A stretch of 64,000 bases of DNA from Phycisphaeraceae bacterium (GCA_028277745.1 JANQFR010000018.1:1-64000), one strand, 5' to 3'. Shown: positions 23,136 to 31,693, numbered from the stretch's first letter. Notes: generated by a model not told the origin, from the sequence alone. Translations and numbers: made by a program.

Positions 23136-24293
23136 ATGAACGATGTGCAGCCCCTGATTTATGACGACGGACGCGGCCGGTTCGGCCCGCTGACCCGTTT
23201 GCGGCCGGTGTTCGAGTTGATCACCGGCGCGATGAGCAATCGTGCGCGCCTCGAAGCCGCGCTGGGCGGGCGGGCGGCGCTGATGGTTCAGCCGCCGCAC
23301 GTTGAGATCATGCGCGAGCGCGAAACCGACGCCTCGGTGAATGCCCCCATCACCGGGCCGGTGCGGTGCTTCAATGGCCGTTGGTCCGGCGCTTCGCCGA
23401 TCCTGATGGCGCGGGCGGCGGCGCTGGCGCTGAACCATGCGCTGGCGCAGCGCGACGGGCAGGTCATCGCCGCCCACCTCAGCGCCGACGACGCCCAACG
23501 GTTCGTTGAGGGCGGGTGCGCCGCGTTGCCCGCGCACATCGAGGCGGATCGGCTCGACGCGGACGTGCTGCTCGACCGGCCGTGGCACATCCACGATCAG
23601 CTCGACGCGGTGTTGCGGCTGGACCTGTCGCGGTTCCCCCAACGCGTGGCGGGCTCGGCCCGGGTGCACGCCGCGGCGGTGATCGATGAGCGCGAGGGGC
23701 CGGTGGTGATCGACGAGGGCGCCGACGTCGGGCCGCTCGCGGTGTTGCAGGGCCCGTGCTACGTCGGTCCGCGCGCGCAGATCAAGCCGCACACGAACCT
23801 GCGGCCGCGCGCTTCGATCGCCCACGACTGCAAGGTGGGGGGCGAGGTGAGCGCCGCGATCCTGCATGAGCACACCAACAAGGCCCACGCGGGCTACCTG
23901 GGCAACGCGATCGTCGGCGCGTGGTGCAACCTCGGCGCCGACACCACGGTCTCGAACCTCAAGAACACCTACGGCGAGGTCCGCGTGCAGCTCGACGCCG
24001 CCGCGCCGCCCGAGCCGACCGGCCGGGTGTTCCTGGGCCCGACGATCGGCGACTTCGTACGCACCGCCATCGGCTCGCGCCTGCTCACCGGCTCGTGCAT
24101 CGGGCTGGGCTGCTGCCTGGCGATGTCGGGCTTTGCGCCCAAGTTCGCGGACGACCTGGGCTTTTACACCGACACGGGCCGCGAGCCGTATGAACTGGAG
24201 CGTTTCCTGGAGTCGGTCAACCGCGCGATGGCGCGGCGGGACCTGTCCCTGCCGCCCGCGGTCGTCGCTCAGATCGCCCGATGCGTCGGGTAA
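23136..24293 (+). CDS. GlmU-like putative sugar nucleotidyltransferase with left-handed beta-helix
   Basis: 385 aa. The N-terminal half has the GlmU-related start I-Y-D-D-G-R-G-R-F-G-P-L-T and R-P-V-F-E-L-I-T-G, a degenerate nucleotidyltransferase of the NTP_transf_4 class. The C-terminal half (about 185-350) is a left-handed beta helix of hexapeptides with the GlmU-type blocks H-E-H-T-N-K-A-H-A-G-Y-L-G and W-C-N-L-G-A-D-T-T-V-S-N-L-K-N. Members are thought to activate or acetylate sugars for envelope glycans; the substrate is not deducible. Divergent from dnaA across a 214-base gap. That gap contains a TTGACA (23083) followed by a poor -10. Confidence 0.85.
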   Translation: MNDVQPLIYDDGRGRFGPLTRLRPVFELITGAMSNRARLEAALGGRAALMVQPPHVEIMRERETDASVNAPITGPVRCFNGRWSGASPILMARAAALALNHALAQRDGQVIAAHLSADDAQRFVEGGCAALPAHIEADRLDADVLLDRPWHIHDQLDAVLRLDLSRFPQRVAGSARVHAAAVIDEREGPVVIDEGADVGPLAVLQGPCYVGPRAQIKPHTNLRPRASIAHDCKVGGEVSAAILHEHTNKAHAGYLGNAIVGAWCNLGADTTVSNLKNTYGEVRVQLDAAAPPEPTGRVFLGPTIGDFVRTAIGSRLLTGSCIGLGCCLAMSGFAPKFADDLGFYTDTGREPYELERFLESVNRAMARRDLSLPPAVVAQIARCVG

Positions 24294-24306
24294 TACGCAT
24301 CACAAG

Positions 24307-24361
24307 AAAACGCAGGCGTCGAGCGCGCCGGAGCCCCGCATGCGTATGCGGGGCTTAGGGG
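24307..24361. repeat. Family 4 palindromic repeat, copy a
   Basis: About 55 bases beginning AAAACGC(A/G)GGCGTCGA and containing the palindrome GCCCCGCATGCGTATGCGGG. An inverted copy is at 40066-40120. It fills the gap between the nucleotidyltransferase and MazG-like genes and could act as a terminator hairpin. Confidence 0.8.
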
Positions 24362-24407
24362 AGGCAACATGCGTCCGTTTCAAACGAGATTCATATAAGC
24401 TGCGGGC

Positions 24408-24752
24408 ATGTCTGACGCGAACACCCTCGTCGCCGAGCTCCGCGACGCCGTGGCTGATTTTGTCGCGGCGCGGGAATGGCAGGCTTACCACACGCCCAAG
24501 CACCTGGCGATGAGCATCGCCATCGAGGCGGCCGAGCTGATGGAGCATTTCCAGTGGCTGACCCCGGAGCAGTCCTCGGCGTACGTCGGGGACGACGGGC
24601 GACGCGCCGAGGTCGCCGACGAGTTGGCCGACGTGTTGATCTACTGCCTGAGCTTCGCGAACACGGCGGGGATCGACGTGAGCGAGGCGATGCGCGCGAA
24701 GCTGGCGCGCAACGAGTCACGGTTCCCCCGGCCGGGCCCGGACGCGGTGTAA
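24408..24752 (+). CDS. MazG-like nucleotide pyrophosphohydrolase
   Basis: 114 aa, the size of a single-domain all-alpha NTP pyrophosphatase (RS21-C6/dCTPase-like). Metal-binding helices carry E-A-A-E-L-M-E-H-F-Q-W (residues 43-53) and the paired D-E-L-A-D-V-L-I-Y (near 70-78), the ExxE...ExxD arrangement of the superfamily. These enzymes hydrolyse non-canonical or surplus nucleoside triphosphates to monophosphate and pyrophosphate. Substrate specificity cannot be read from sequence. The ATG at 24408 begins right after a purine-poor leader without a strong Shine-Dalgarno. Confidence 0.88.
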   Translation: MSDANTLVAELRDAVADFVAAREWQAYHTPKHLAMSIAIEAAELMEHFQWLTPEQSSAYVGDDGRRAEVADELADVLIYCLSFANTAGIDVSEAMRAKLARNESRFPRPGPDAV

Positions 24753-24780
24753 TCGCTAATGACGCGTCGTGACCTCGGCG

Positions 24781-26346
24781 TCAATCGTGCCCGGCCCGTC
24801 GGGCCTCCTCGTCGGCGAGCCGCGCCTTGACCTGCGCTTTCCAGGCGTCGAGCGTGATGTCCTGCGGTTGAGAGTGTGGACCAAAAAACATCCGCTCGGC
24901 TTCCTCGCGCGGGGTTCCGTTGGCGACGGCTTCTTCAATCATCTCCGGGGTGAAGGGCTGGGGCTGAAGCTGCAACCAGGGGGAGCTCCCGCCGGTCGCG
25001 TCGCCCATCACAAGCGTCTGCATATGGACGTCGGCCAGCACGGCGTCGAGGCCTTCGGGCTCGGGGGGGACGTCAAGCGTCAAGACGTCCAGTTCGTTCC
25101 ACAGCCACCACGGCTCGCCCGCGGCCTCTCGGGCGGCCTGCCACTCGTAACGGGTATAGACATTGAACCCCACAGGCAGCCAGCGGCCTTCCTGGAAATG
25201 CGGCTTGACGTCGCGGAGCAACACCCATTGATAGTCGACGCCATGACGCCGCCAGCTCGCCAGGTCGACGGGATTCATGCCGTCGAGCCACGTGTGATCG
25301 GGGAGACGGCGCCCGTTGGTGAACCACCGGAATTCGCCGTAAACCTTGATCTGTGACTCGATCGGCCCGAACCGCTCAATCACCTCCGGCGTCGGCCGGC
25401 TGGTGGACATGACGAACACGGTGTCGTCGTCGACGCGCCGGACCTCATGGATCGCGAGCACGATCCCGAGGCGTTCGGCCGTGGCCAGCGCGTCGTCGAG
25501 TGCGAAGGCGTCGAGGGCCGCGGTGCGGTCGATCATGCGGGCGTCGGCGGGGAAATCGGCGGCGAATCGCTCAGCGGAGATCGGGACGTCGTAGCGCATA
25601 TCGATCCGCTCGTCGAGTGTCCAGACGCCGTCGGCTTCGATCTGCTCCTCGAATCGGGCGAGGCGGCTCTGCTCGTCGAGCCAGAAGACAAAACGCTTCG
25701 GCGGGTCGGCGCCGTCACGGTCCGCGACGAAAGCGCGGGAAGCCGACCCGTTCAGCCTGGCGTCGAGGTCGGGCATGCGCCGTGCGCCGAAATGGTCGAT
25801 CGCTTCGAGCGGGCGGAGCAGCTCTTCGACCTGACCGATCGGGTCGCGGCTGTGGCCTTTGATGACGGTGTTCACGGCGGCGCGGTAGACCCACTCAAAT
25901 TCGCCATCATCCAAGCGCACGCTCATCACGCCGTTAGCGCTTTTTTCTTCGCGAACGCCTCGCTCCGCGTCGTACCAGATCTCGGCGGAATAGGTCTCGA
26001 CGCTGCTGTTGTAGAGGGCGCCCATGGCATGGACCGTGCGTGCGGCACGGACGGCGGCGACGGCCTGCGCATAAACCGAAGGCGGCGCGCTCAGCAACAC
26101 GACCGCCACGATGGCCGCCGTGAGCCCGCCGGTCAGGCCCAGGGTCGCCGCGATCTTCCAGCGGGAAGCGGTCAGCAGCCGTGCAAGCGGGTTGGGCGCA
26201 GACGGAGGTGTTGCAAGCCCCCTCCAATCCCTGCGCATGCGTTCACGGAGCCGTTGTTCGACCTCGTTCCCCGGCAGGTCGTCACGCCACGCGCTGAGGC
26301 GTTCGTCGACCGGGTGGGGCCGGCCGTTGGTCGGAGTCGGGTTCAT
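24781..26346 (-). CDS. Membrane-anchored partner of ECF sigma factor (putative anti-sigma-type protein)
   Basis: 521 aa from the ATG at 26346, which shares ATGA with the sigma-factor stop and has AAAGGAG upstream. The N-terminal 50 residues are cytoplasmic and charged (D-E-R-L-S-A-W-R-D-D-L-P-G-N-E). A single transmembrane helix (about 62-86, I-A-A-T-L-G-L-T-G-G-L-T-A-A-I-V) leads to a large extracytoplasmic domain with LolA/outer-membrane-lipoprotein-like strands (S-A-E-I-W-Y-D-A-E-R-G, F-V-F-W-L-D-E-Q-S-R-L-A-R-F-E). The layout is common behind ECF sigma genes. No zinc-binding anti-sigma motif (HxxxCxxC) is seen, so regulation of the sigma factor is inferred from position only. Confidence 0.7.
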   Translation of the reverse strand: MNPTPTNGRPHPVDERLSAWRDDLPGNEVEQRLRERMRRDWRGLATPPSAPNPLARLLTASRWKIAATLGLTGGLTAAIVAVVLLSAPPSVYAQAVAAVRAARTVHAMGALYNSSVETYSAEIWYDAERGVREEKSANGVMSVRLDDGEFEWVYRAAVNTVIKGHSRDPIGQVEELLRPLEAIDHFGARRMPDLDARLNGSASRAFVADRDGADPPKRFVFWLDEQSRLARFEEQIEADGVWTLDERIDMRYDVPISAERFAADFPADARMIDRTAALDAFALDDALATAERLGIVLAIHEVRRVDDDTVFVMSTSRPTPEVIERFGPIESQIKVYGEFRWFTNGRRLPDHTWLDGMNPVDLASWRRHGVDYQWVLLRDVKPHFQEGRWLPVGFNVYTRYEWQAAREAAGEPWWLWNELDVLTLDVPPEPEGLDAVLADVHMQTLVMGDATGGSSPWLQLQPQPFTPEMIEEAVANGTPREEAERMFFGPHSQPQDITLDAWKAQVKARLADEEARRAGHD

Positions 26347-26858
26347 GGCTGGCTCCTTTGGGGCATCGGCTGCAGGTCGCCGAGGCGGTTGCGCAGGCGT
26401 TGCCGGCCGCGCTGCACATGGACCCGGGCCGTGGCTTCGGTGCAACCCAGCGCCGCGGCGATCGCGTCGTAAGGCATCTCCTCGACGAGCCGAAGCAAGA
26501 CCGCTTGCGCCTGACGCGGGCTCAGACGGGCGATCTCATTCAGCAGACGGCTGCGCGTCTCGCGCTGCGACATCCTGCTCTCAGGTGAGGCGGCCGACGA
26601 CGGGAAGTCCGGCGGGAGGGGCTCATGCTTTCGTCGTCGCCGCAAACGGTCATACGCGGCGTTCAGCACGATTCGGAGCATCCAGGCTGGCGGATTGAGG
26701 TGCGTCTCGAGTTGCTCCCGATGATGCCAGATGCGGGCCAGCGCCTCCTGGAGCGCGTCGCCGGCGTCCTGCTCGTTGCCGAGCACCCGCCACGCGGCGG
26801 CGATCAGCCGGGGCTCCATGGGTCGGATGTGGCGTTCGTAAAGGCTGTCGTCCGCCAT
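26343..26858 (-). CDS. RNA polymerase ECF-type sigma factor
   Basis: 171 aa, sigma-70 family ECF type. Region 2 at about 15-80 (R-V-L-G-N-E-Q-D-A-G-D-A-L-Q-E-A-L, W-M-L-R-I-V-L-N-A-A-Y-D-R-L-R-R) and region 4 at about 110-160 (L-S-P-R-Q-A-Q-A-V-L-L-R-L-V-E, Y-D-A-I-A-A-A-L-G-C-T-E-A-T-A-R-V-H) are complete. The linker carries a Pro/Ser-rich stretch. A GGAG lies 8 bases before the ATG. It forms a two-gene unit with the overlapping membrane protein, the usual layout for a signal-responsive sigma factor with its regulator. Confidence 0.93.
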   Translation of the reverse strand: MADDSLYERHIRPMEPRLIAAAWRVLGNEQDAGDALQEALARIWHHREQLETHLNPPAWMLRIVLNAAYDRLRRRRKHEPLPPDFPSSAASPESRMSQRETRSRLLNEIARLSPRQAQAVLLRLVEEMPYDAIAAALGCTEATARVHVQRGRQRLRNRLGDLQPMPQRSQP

Positions 26859-26930
26859 GAAAGGCTCCGCGCGGTCGGTCTATAGAGGTAGACGTCGGCC
26901 GGGGCCGCGGCGTTTACGCGGTTTGATTTT

Positions 26931-26982
26931 AACCAGCGGGCGACGCCCGCCTGGGCCAGGGCCGCGCCGCGGCCCGGCTCAA
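26931..26982. repeat. Family 2 repeat, diverged inverted copy
   Basis: Reverse complement reads TTGAGCCGGGCCGCGGCGCG and continues with GCGGGC-GTC-GCCCGC. Both stems are kept while loop and end bases differ from the other three copies. Confidence 0.7.
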
Positions 26983-27234
26983 TCGACTTTCTCCGCTATG
27001 AAAATGGGCCCCGCCCCGGGTGGGGTGTACCCGAGACGGGACCGCGTCAGGGTTGCAGGGAAAATGAGGCCGCGGGACAGCATGATCGGCCGGTGACCGA
27101 TCCTCCAAGGCGCGATTCAGAGTCGCTGACGCCGCGGCCCCATGCTCGCTGCGAGCGAACACCGCTCGCGACGCTGGCTGTTACCTGCGCACCGCGGGGG
27201 CGGTTCATGGATAGCGGAAAATTTTTTATAAGTT

Positions 27235-27277
27235 CAGGGATTGCAATCCCTGGGCTTCTAATCGCAATCCCCGGGCT
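27235..27277. repeat. Family 6 palindromes (GGGATTGCAATCCC)
   Basis: CAGGGATTGCAATCCCTGGG followed by CTTC, then a half copy with GCAATCCCCGGGCT. This is the same element that occurs as a perfect 30-bp palindrome inside gcvP. Located just past the glycogen synthase stop (27287); may serve as its terminator. Confidence 0.7.
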
Positions 27278-27286
27278 CGGGCGCGA

Positions 27287-29209
27287 TCACTGGCGGATGC
27301 GGTCGAGGGCGAGCTCGTGGGCCTCGTGGTAGCGGCGGCCGAGGTTGTGCCAGTCGAAGTGTTCGCTGAACGACTCGACGGTGTTGCGCTGGGCGATGCG
27401 TTCGCGCTGGCTGAGCTGGCAGAAGCGGTACATGCGGTCGGTCAGTTCGTCGGCGGCGGCGTGGAAGTCGGTCTTGTCGCGCTTGATGACGCTCACGCCC
27501 TTCTCTTCGTGGTCGGGCATGAGCTGCTTGAGGTAGGAGCCGAACCCCGAGAGGTCGGACGTGATCGCGGGCACGCCCAGGGCGATCGACTCGAGGGGGG
27601 TGTAGCCCCACGGTTCGTAGTAGCTGGGGAACACGCCCAGGTGGCAGCCGCGGACGAACTGGTCGTACTCGATGCCGAAGAGCGGGTTGGTGGAGGAGAT
27701 GAAGTCGGGGTGGTAGACGATCTTGACCGGGTCGTGGCGGTTGTTGAACAGCTGGCAGGCGCGGAGCTGGTTGAGGACGGCGTCGTTGTGGTCGTCGACG
27801 AGGTCGTGGGTGACGATGAGGGGGGGCAGGTCGCGTTTCCAGGCGTGGATGCTCCGCCGCATGCGCAGGCGCCAGTAGTCGTCGATCAGGGCGTTGAGGT
27901 CGGGGATCTCGCCGGCGGCGGCGGCGTGGAACAGCGCGTCGCCGATCTGCTCCTTGATCGCGTTGGCGGCGGTGTGGAACTCCTGGAGCATCGCGCTGGA
28001 CTGCAGCGCGGTGACGTTGATCGACCGCACCGGCGCGCGGGTGATGATGAAGAACACGACCGTCACCGGCGACTCGAGCTCTTTGAGCCGGGCGTTGAGC
28101 CGGGCCAGCGACTCGATGGTCAGGTCCATGCCCTTGTTGCGGTACTCGTACCGGCCGGAGGTGAAGAAGTAGAGCGTGTTGCTCAGGTCGAAGCTGTAGC
28201 TGGGGAAGAAGTGGCCGATGGTGAACTCGTGGATCCGCTCCTTGTACTGCTGGTGCAGGTTCTGGAACTCGTGCAGCGCGGCGAACCGCTGGATGTTGAG
28301 GCCGTTGGGCAGCAGCACGTCGGGCGTGCGGCCCAGCAGGTGGTCGCACTCCTGGGCGGTGACGTCGCTGACGGTGGAGAAGACCTGGGCCCCGTGGGCG
28401 GCGGCGCGTTCGAGCTTGTGCTGCGTCTCGATGTTGAAGTGGATCGCCTCCTTGTCCGCGTCGAAGAACGGCAGGTGGTCGTAGAACACCGGGTTGTGCA
28501 TCGCCAGGTACCGGCCCAGCAGCGTGGCGTGGGTGGTGAACACCATCGCGCCCGGCCACTTCTCATGGCGGAGCATCGGGACCGCGGCGCCGGCCATCCA
28601 CTCGTGGAAGTGCGCAATCAGCTCCCGGCGGTGCGCTTCCTTCTGGCCCAGCAGCGACAGGAACATCCGGCAGACCTCGCCGAACGCCATCACGTCGTTG
28701 ATCAACCCGTCCTCCGCGGGCGAGGGGATCGTGTGGTCGGCGTACATGCGGTACTTGACCTCGTGCAGGTACTTGTACACGTCGCTCGGCTCGAGCAGCA
28801 CCACGTGCGGACGGCCGCTCACCAGCCACCGGCCGTAGTGCGCGGTGAACCCCATCTCCCGCAGCTGCTTGACCGTCTGGCCGATCGGGCCGACCATCGG
28901 CGAGGGTTCGAACTCGACCTGCGCCGACTGGTGGTTGTAGGGCCCGATCAGGCAGTAGCGGTTGCCCCACCGGCTGACCATGCTCGGCACCTTCGAGCGC
29001 AGGACGGTGTAGATCCCGCCCAGCTGGTTGCAGACCTCCCACGACGCCTCCAGCAGCAGCGGCTCGGCGCGGCGGGAGGACGAGCGCGTGGGACGCTCCT
29101 GGGCGTCGGCGCGCACGGGCTTGCGGGTCGCGCCTTTCGGACGGGTGCGGCGTCGGGTCGTCAAACGCCCCGGACCGGCGGTGGTGCTGCTGGGTTTGGA
29201 CTCCGCCAT
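27287..29209 (-). CDS. Glycogen synthase of the eukaryotic GT3 type
   Basis: 640 aa from the ATG at 29209 (AGGAG 9 bases upstream); a frame extending to 29386 is rejected. After a basic, disordered 55-residue N-terminus comes the GT3 start E-A-S-W-E-V-C-N-Q-L-G-G-I-Y-T-V-L-R-S-K. It is followed by T-H-A-T-L-L-G-R-Y-L, L-P-N-G-L-N-I-Q-R-F and the C-terminal nucleotide-binding block Y-Y-E-P-W-G-Y-T-P-L-E-S-I-A-L-G-V-P-A. These are hallmarks of Gys1/Gsy-type synthases, not of the common bacterial GT5 GlgA. It transfers glucose from UDP-glucose to alpha-1,4-glucan. The C-terminal phosphoregulatory tail of animal enzymes is missing. Stands alone. Confidence 0.9.
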   Translation of the reverse strand: MAESKPSSTTAGPGRLTTRRRTRPKGATRKPVRADAQERPTRSSSRRAEPLLLEASWEVCNQLGGIYTVLRSKVPSMVSRWGNRYCLIGPYNHQSAQVEFEPSPMVGPIGQTVKQLREMGFTAHYGRWLVSGRPHVVLLEPSDVYKYLHEVKYRMYADHTIPSPAEDGLINDVMAFGEVCRMFLSLLGQKEAHRRELIAHFHEWMAGAAVPMLRHEKWPGAMVFTTHATLLGRYLAMHNPVFYDHLPFFDADKEAIHFNIETQHKLERAAAHGAQVFSTVSDVTAQECDHLLGRTPDVLLPNGLNIQRFAALHEFQNLHQQYKERIHEFTIGHFFPSYSFDLSNTLYFFTSGRYEYRNKGMDLTIESLARLNARLKELESPVTVVFFIITRAPVRSINVTALQSSAMLQEFHTAANAIKEQIGDALFHAAAAGEIPDLNALIDDYWRLRMRRSIHAWKRDLPPLIVTHDLVDDHNDAVLNQLRACQLFNNRHDPVKIVYHPDFISSTNPLFGIEYDQFVRGCHLGVFPSYYEPWGYTPLESIALGVPAITSDLSGFGSYLKQLMPDHEEKGVSVIKRDKTDFHAAADELTDRMYRFCQLSQRERIAQRNTVESFSEHFDWHNLGRRYHEAHELALDRIRQ

Positions 29210-29287
29210 CGACTCACGCTCCTGCCTCCCCAATGCGCCCCGGATTGTATCAGCGCCGCCCTGGGCCGCGGGGACTACCATCTGGGC

Positions 29288-29761
29288 ATGACCGACCCCG
29301 GCCCCCTCGTCCGATACATCGAACAAGACCAGCGCGGCCCGCTGGAACAACTCATCGGCGATCAGCCCCGGCGGGTCCACGTCCACACGCCATTCTCACG
29401 CCCGTGGGGCGACGAGATGTGGCTGCCGCTGCACCACGCCGCCCGGCTCGGCCGCGTCGAGATCGCGCGGGCCCTGCTCGACGCCGGCGCCGCGCCCGAT
29501 TCCCGCACCCGCTACGCCAGCCCCGACCACGCCCGCGCCACCGCCCTGCACCTCGCCGCCGCCTGCGCCCGCCCCGCCGTGGTCGACCTGCTGCTCAACC
29601 GCGGCGCCGAGGTCGAGGTCCGCGACGCCTACGGCTTCTCGCCCGTGCACCTGTGCGACCACCCTTCCCCCGCCGCCGAGCTGCTGCTCGCCGCCGGCGC
29701 CGACCGCGACGCGCCCCGGCCCGACCAACCGACCCAGCCGTATCTGATGCTGCTGGGCTGA
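29288..29761 (+). CDS. Ankyrin repeat protein
   Basis: 157 aa beginning M-T-D-P-G-P-L-V-R-Y-I-E. Three to four ankyrin units: P-L-H-H-A-A-R-L-G-R-V-E-I-A-R-A-L-L-D-A-G-A (near 46-67), A-L-H-L-A-A-A-C-A-R-P-A-V-V-D-L-L-L-N-R-G-A, and P-V-H-L-C-D-H...L-L-L-A-A-G-A-D. The ATG at 29288 is the first Met after the divergent glycogen synthase start. The same frame is open far upstream, but that is the shadow of the opposite gene. No signal peptide or TM; a protein-binding role is likely, partner unknown. Confidence 0.82.
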   Translation: MTDPGPLVRYIEQDQRGPLEQLIGDQPRRVHVHTPFSRPWGDEMWLPLHHAARLGRVEIARALLDAGAAPDSRTRYASPDHARATALHLAAACARPAVVDLLLNRGAEVEVRDAYGFSPVHLCDHPSPAAELLLAAGADRDAPRPDQPTQPYLMLLG

Positions 29762-29823
29762 GCCGCCGCGGGAGACGCAGGGGGGTGCGGCGAGCTGGTA
29801 AAATGCGGCCGAGGTGAACCGCG

Positions 29824-30621
29824 ATGCTGATTGTCTGGGGTTGGCGAGATCGCAAAAAGCGTCTGGGCCGGGTCGCGGAGTTCTGTCCCAAGTGTGATGA
29901 CGCCCGGCCGTTCGTGGTGCGCGAACATCGCCAGCAATTTCATGTCTACTTCCTGCCGGTGAACCGGGGGACGCACCAGGGCCACTTCGGCACGTGCCAG
30001 AAATGCGGCCACCTGGAGAGCGTCGGCCCCGCGGACTACGCCGGCTACAGCCGTCGCCGCCGCGCCACGATCGAGGAGCTGGTGGACGAGACCCACCCCG
30101 ACCTGCCGGAGAAGATCGCGGCCCACCTCGACGCCCGGGACCGCGCGATCGCGGGCGAGGCCGAGCCGCACGAGCGGCTGGCGATGATCCGCCAAGCCTT
30201 CAAGGCCCCGGCTTCGGAGGTCGAGCGGCGGTGCGAGAAGGCGCATTTCGACCGCTGGTCGGGGTTGGCGTTCCTGGGGCTGTTGCTGGCGCCCGTGGTC
30301 GTGTTCATCGTGCTGGCGTCGATGGGCTGGCGCGACGATGAGGCGGCGATCGGCTGCCTCGCCGCCGCCGGGGTGATGCTCGGGGTCCTGGTCTTCCTGT
30401 TGGCCACCGACAGCGGACGCTACGCACGGCGTCGAGCGAAACGGGCGATCGCCCCCGCGATCGCGCCGTTCGCGCCCAGCGTCGAGGAGTTGCAGGCCGT
30501 GCTCGATAACCTCAAGGGCCAGGGGTTCACGCTCGGGCGCAAGCTCGACGCCCAACGGCTTCATCACCTGATCGAGGACCGATACGGCCGCGGGACAACC
30601 GTGTCGTCAAGCCGGCCCTGA
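29824..30621 (+). CDS. Zinc-ribbon membrane protein
   Basis: 265 aa. An N-terminal split zinc ribbon (C21-P-K-C24 and C58-Q-K-C61) is followed by a charged helical region. Two transmembrane helices (about 145-166 and 172-193) and a basic/helical C-terminus follow. Its last codons (S-S-S-R-P-stop) lie inside the left arm of the family 5 hairpin, so the original C-terminus may have been altered by that element. Function unknown; a regulatory or scaffolding membrane role is possible. Confidence 0.72.
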   Translation: MLIVWGWRDRKKRLGRVAEFCPKCDDARPFVVREHRQQFHVYFLPVNRGTHQGHFGTCQKCGHLESVGPADYAGYSRRRRATIEELVDETHPDLPEKIAAHLDARDRAIAGEAEPHERLAMIRQAFKAPASEVERRCEKAHFDRWSGLAFLGLLLAPVVVFIVLASMGWRDDEAAIGCLAAAGVMLGVLVFLLATDSGRYARRRAKRAIAPAIAPFAPSVEELQAVLDNLKGQGFTLGRKLDAQRLHHLIEDRYGRGTTVSSSRP

Positions 30622-30688
30622 GCGCAGCGAAGGTCCGGATGGGTTTGGCCGACGCGATCCGGACCTTCGCTGCGCTCAGGACCGGCTT
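30609..30688. repeat. Family 5 hairpin, complete copy
   Basis: Two 32-base arms (AAGCCGG(C/T)CCTGAGCGCAG... and its complement) with one mismatch surround a 16-base loop. The stop codon of the zinc-ribbon gene lies in the left arm. It would form an extremely stable terminator-like hairpin but has no following T run. Confidence 0.85.
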
Positions 30689-30712
30689 CTTACCCACGTT
30701 CGAAGACATTGC

Positions 30713-31693
30713 ATGACCCACTCAGTCGGTTACGCTTTGATGATGCGGTTGGCTTTATTCATAGTGCTGGTGGTGCTGATCGCGGCGTGCGAGCGGGCGC
30801 CGTCTTCCGCGCCTAGCGCCGCGCCGGCGCCGCCGAGCCCGGCGTTGATCAAGCAGTTTGAGCGGCTGAGCGAAGAAGCCCAGGCGGCGATGGCGAACAA
30901 GCGCGACCTGACGCCGATGCTTGCGGAGGTCCAGGCGATGATTAACCGGTCGCCCGACTTCTGGCCGGCGCGGCGGCTGCGGGTGCTGCTGTTGATGCAG
31001 CAGCAGCGGTTCGACGAGGCGTATGAGGAAGCGTTGAAGGTGATCGAGCTCGAGCCGGGCGAGGCGGAGATGCTGTCGATCGCGGGCTTCCTCGCGACCG
31101 AAGCGGCCGATCACCCCGCGGCGCAGGGCCACTTCCGCCAGGCCGTGGCGGCGGCGCCCGACAACCCGCGGTTCCGGCTGCAGCTGGCGCAAGCGCTGCT
31201 CGCGACCGATGAGGCCACCGCGGCGCAGCGGCAGGCGGAGACGGCGATCCAGCTCGATTCGTCCCAGCCCCGCGCGTACGCGATGCTGGCGACGATCCAC
31301 ACCCGGCAAGGCCGGCCGGCGGAGGCGGTCGAGCCGGTGCGCCGGGCGATCGACCTGACGCCCGCGGACGCGGAGGACGAGTTGGTGATCTACGTGCGGC
31401 AGTACGCGGCGCTGCTGCGGGAGCTGGGCGAGCCCGACAAGGCGTTGGGGGCGCTGCGGACCCTGCCGTTCGAGCGTCAGTTCGACCCACGGGTGATGGC
31501 GGACCTGGCCGAGTGCTGGAGCCTGCTGGGGCAGCCGGACAAGGCGGCGGTGCACTACGAGCGGGCGTTGACCCTGGCGCCGACGGTCAAGGGCGCGGCG
31601 ATGCTGGCGGCGCAGTGGTACGAGCGGGCCGGGATGCCCGAGGACGCCCGGCGCATGTGGGCGGCGGCCCGGCAGATCGGCGGAGACCGATAA
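30713..31693 (+). CDS. TPR lipoprotein
   Basis: 326 aa. A lipoprotein signal L-V-V-L-I-A-A-C gives a mature N-terminal Cys at residue 26. Then an Ala/Pro/Ser linker and about seven tetratricopeptide repeats (P-D-F-W-P-A-R-R-L-R-V, E-A-L-K-V-I-E-L-E-P-G, A-A-P-D-N-P-R-F-R-L-Q-L-A-Q-A-L, A-L-T-L-A-P) fill the rest. It should be anchored to a periplasm-facing membrane and bind partner proteins. The ATG at 30740 (M-M-R-L-A-L-F) would give a more usual 17-residue signal and is a possible true start; neither has a strong Shine-Dalgarno. Confidence 0.82.
   Translation: MTHSVGYALMMRLALFIVLVVLIAACERAPSSAPSAAPAPPSPALIKQFERLSEEAQAAMANKRDLTPMLAEVQAMINRSPDFWPARRLRVLLLMQQQRFDEAYEEALKVIELEPGEAEMLSIAGFLATEAADHPAAQGHFRQAVAAAPDNPRFRLQLAQALLATDEATAAQRQAETAIQLDSSQPRAYAMLATIHTRQGRPAEAVEPVRRAIDLTPADAEDELVIYVRQYAALLRELGEPDKALGALRTLPFERQFDPRVMADLAECWSLLGQPDKAAVHYERALTLAPTVKGAAMLAAQWYERAGMPEDARRMWAAARQIGGDR

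Larger units (their letters stand above)
26859..27286. other. 428-base intergenic region holding repeats
   Basis: No gene. It holds a diverged family 2 element (26931-26982), family 6 palindromes (27235-27277) next to the glycogen synthase stop, and a short AT-rich run (ATTTTTTATAAG near 27220). The sigma-factor promoter should lie near its left end but is not clear. Confidence 0.6.

Noticed and set aside
27317-29287. Upstream part of the plus frame that ends in the ankyrin protein
   Set aside because: Shadow of glycogen synthase; only the part after the ATG at 29288 is real.
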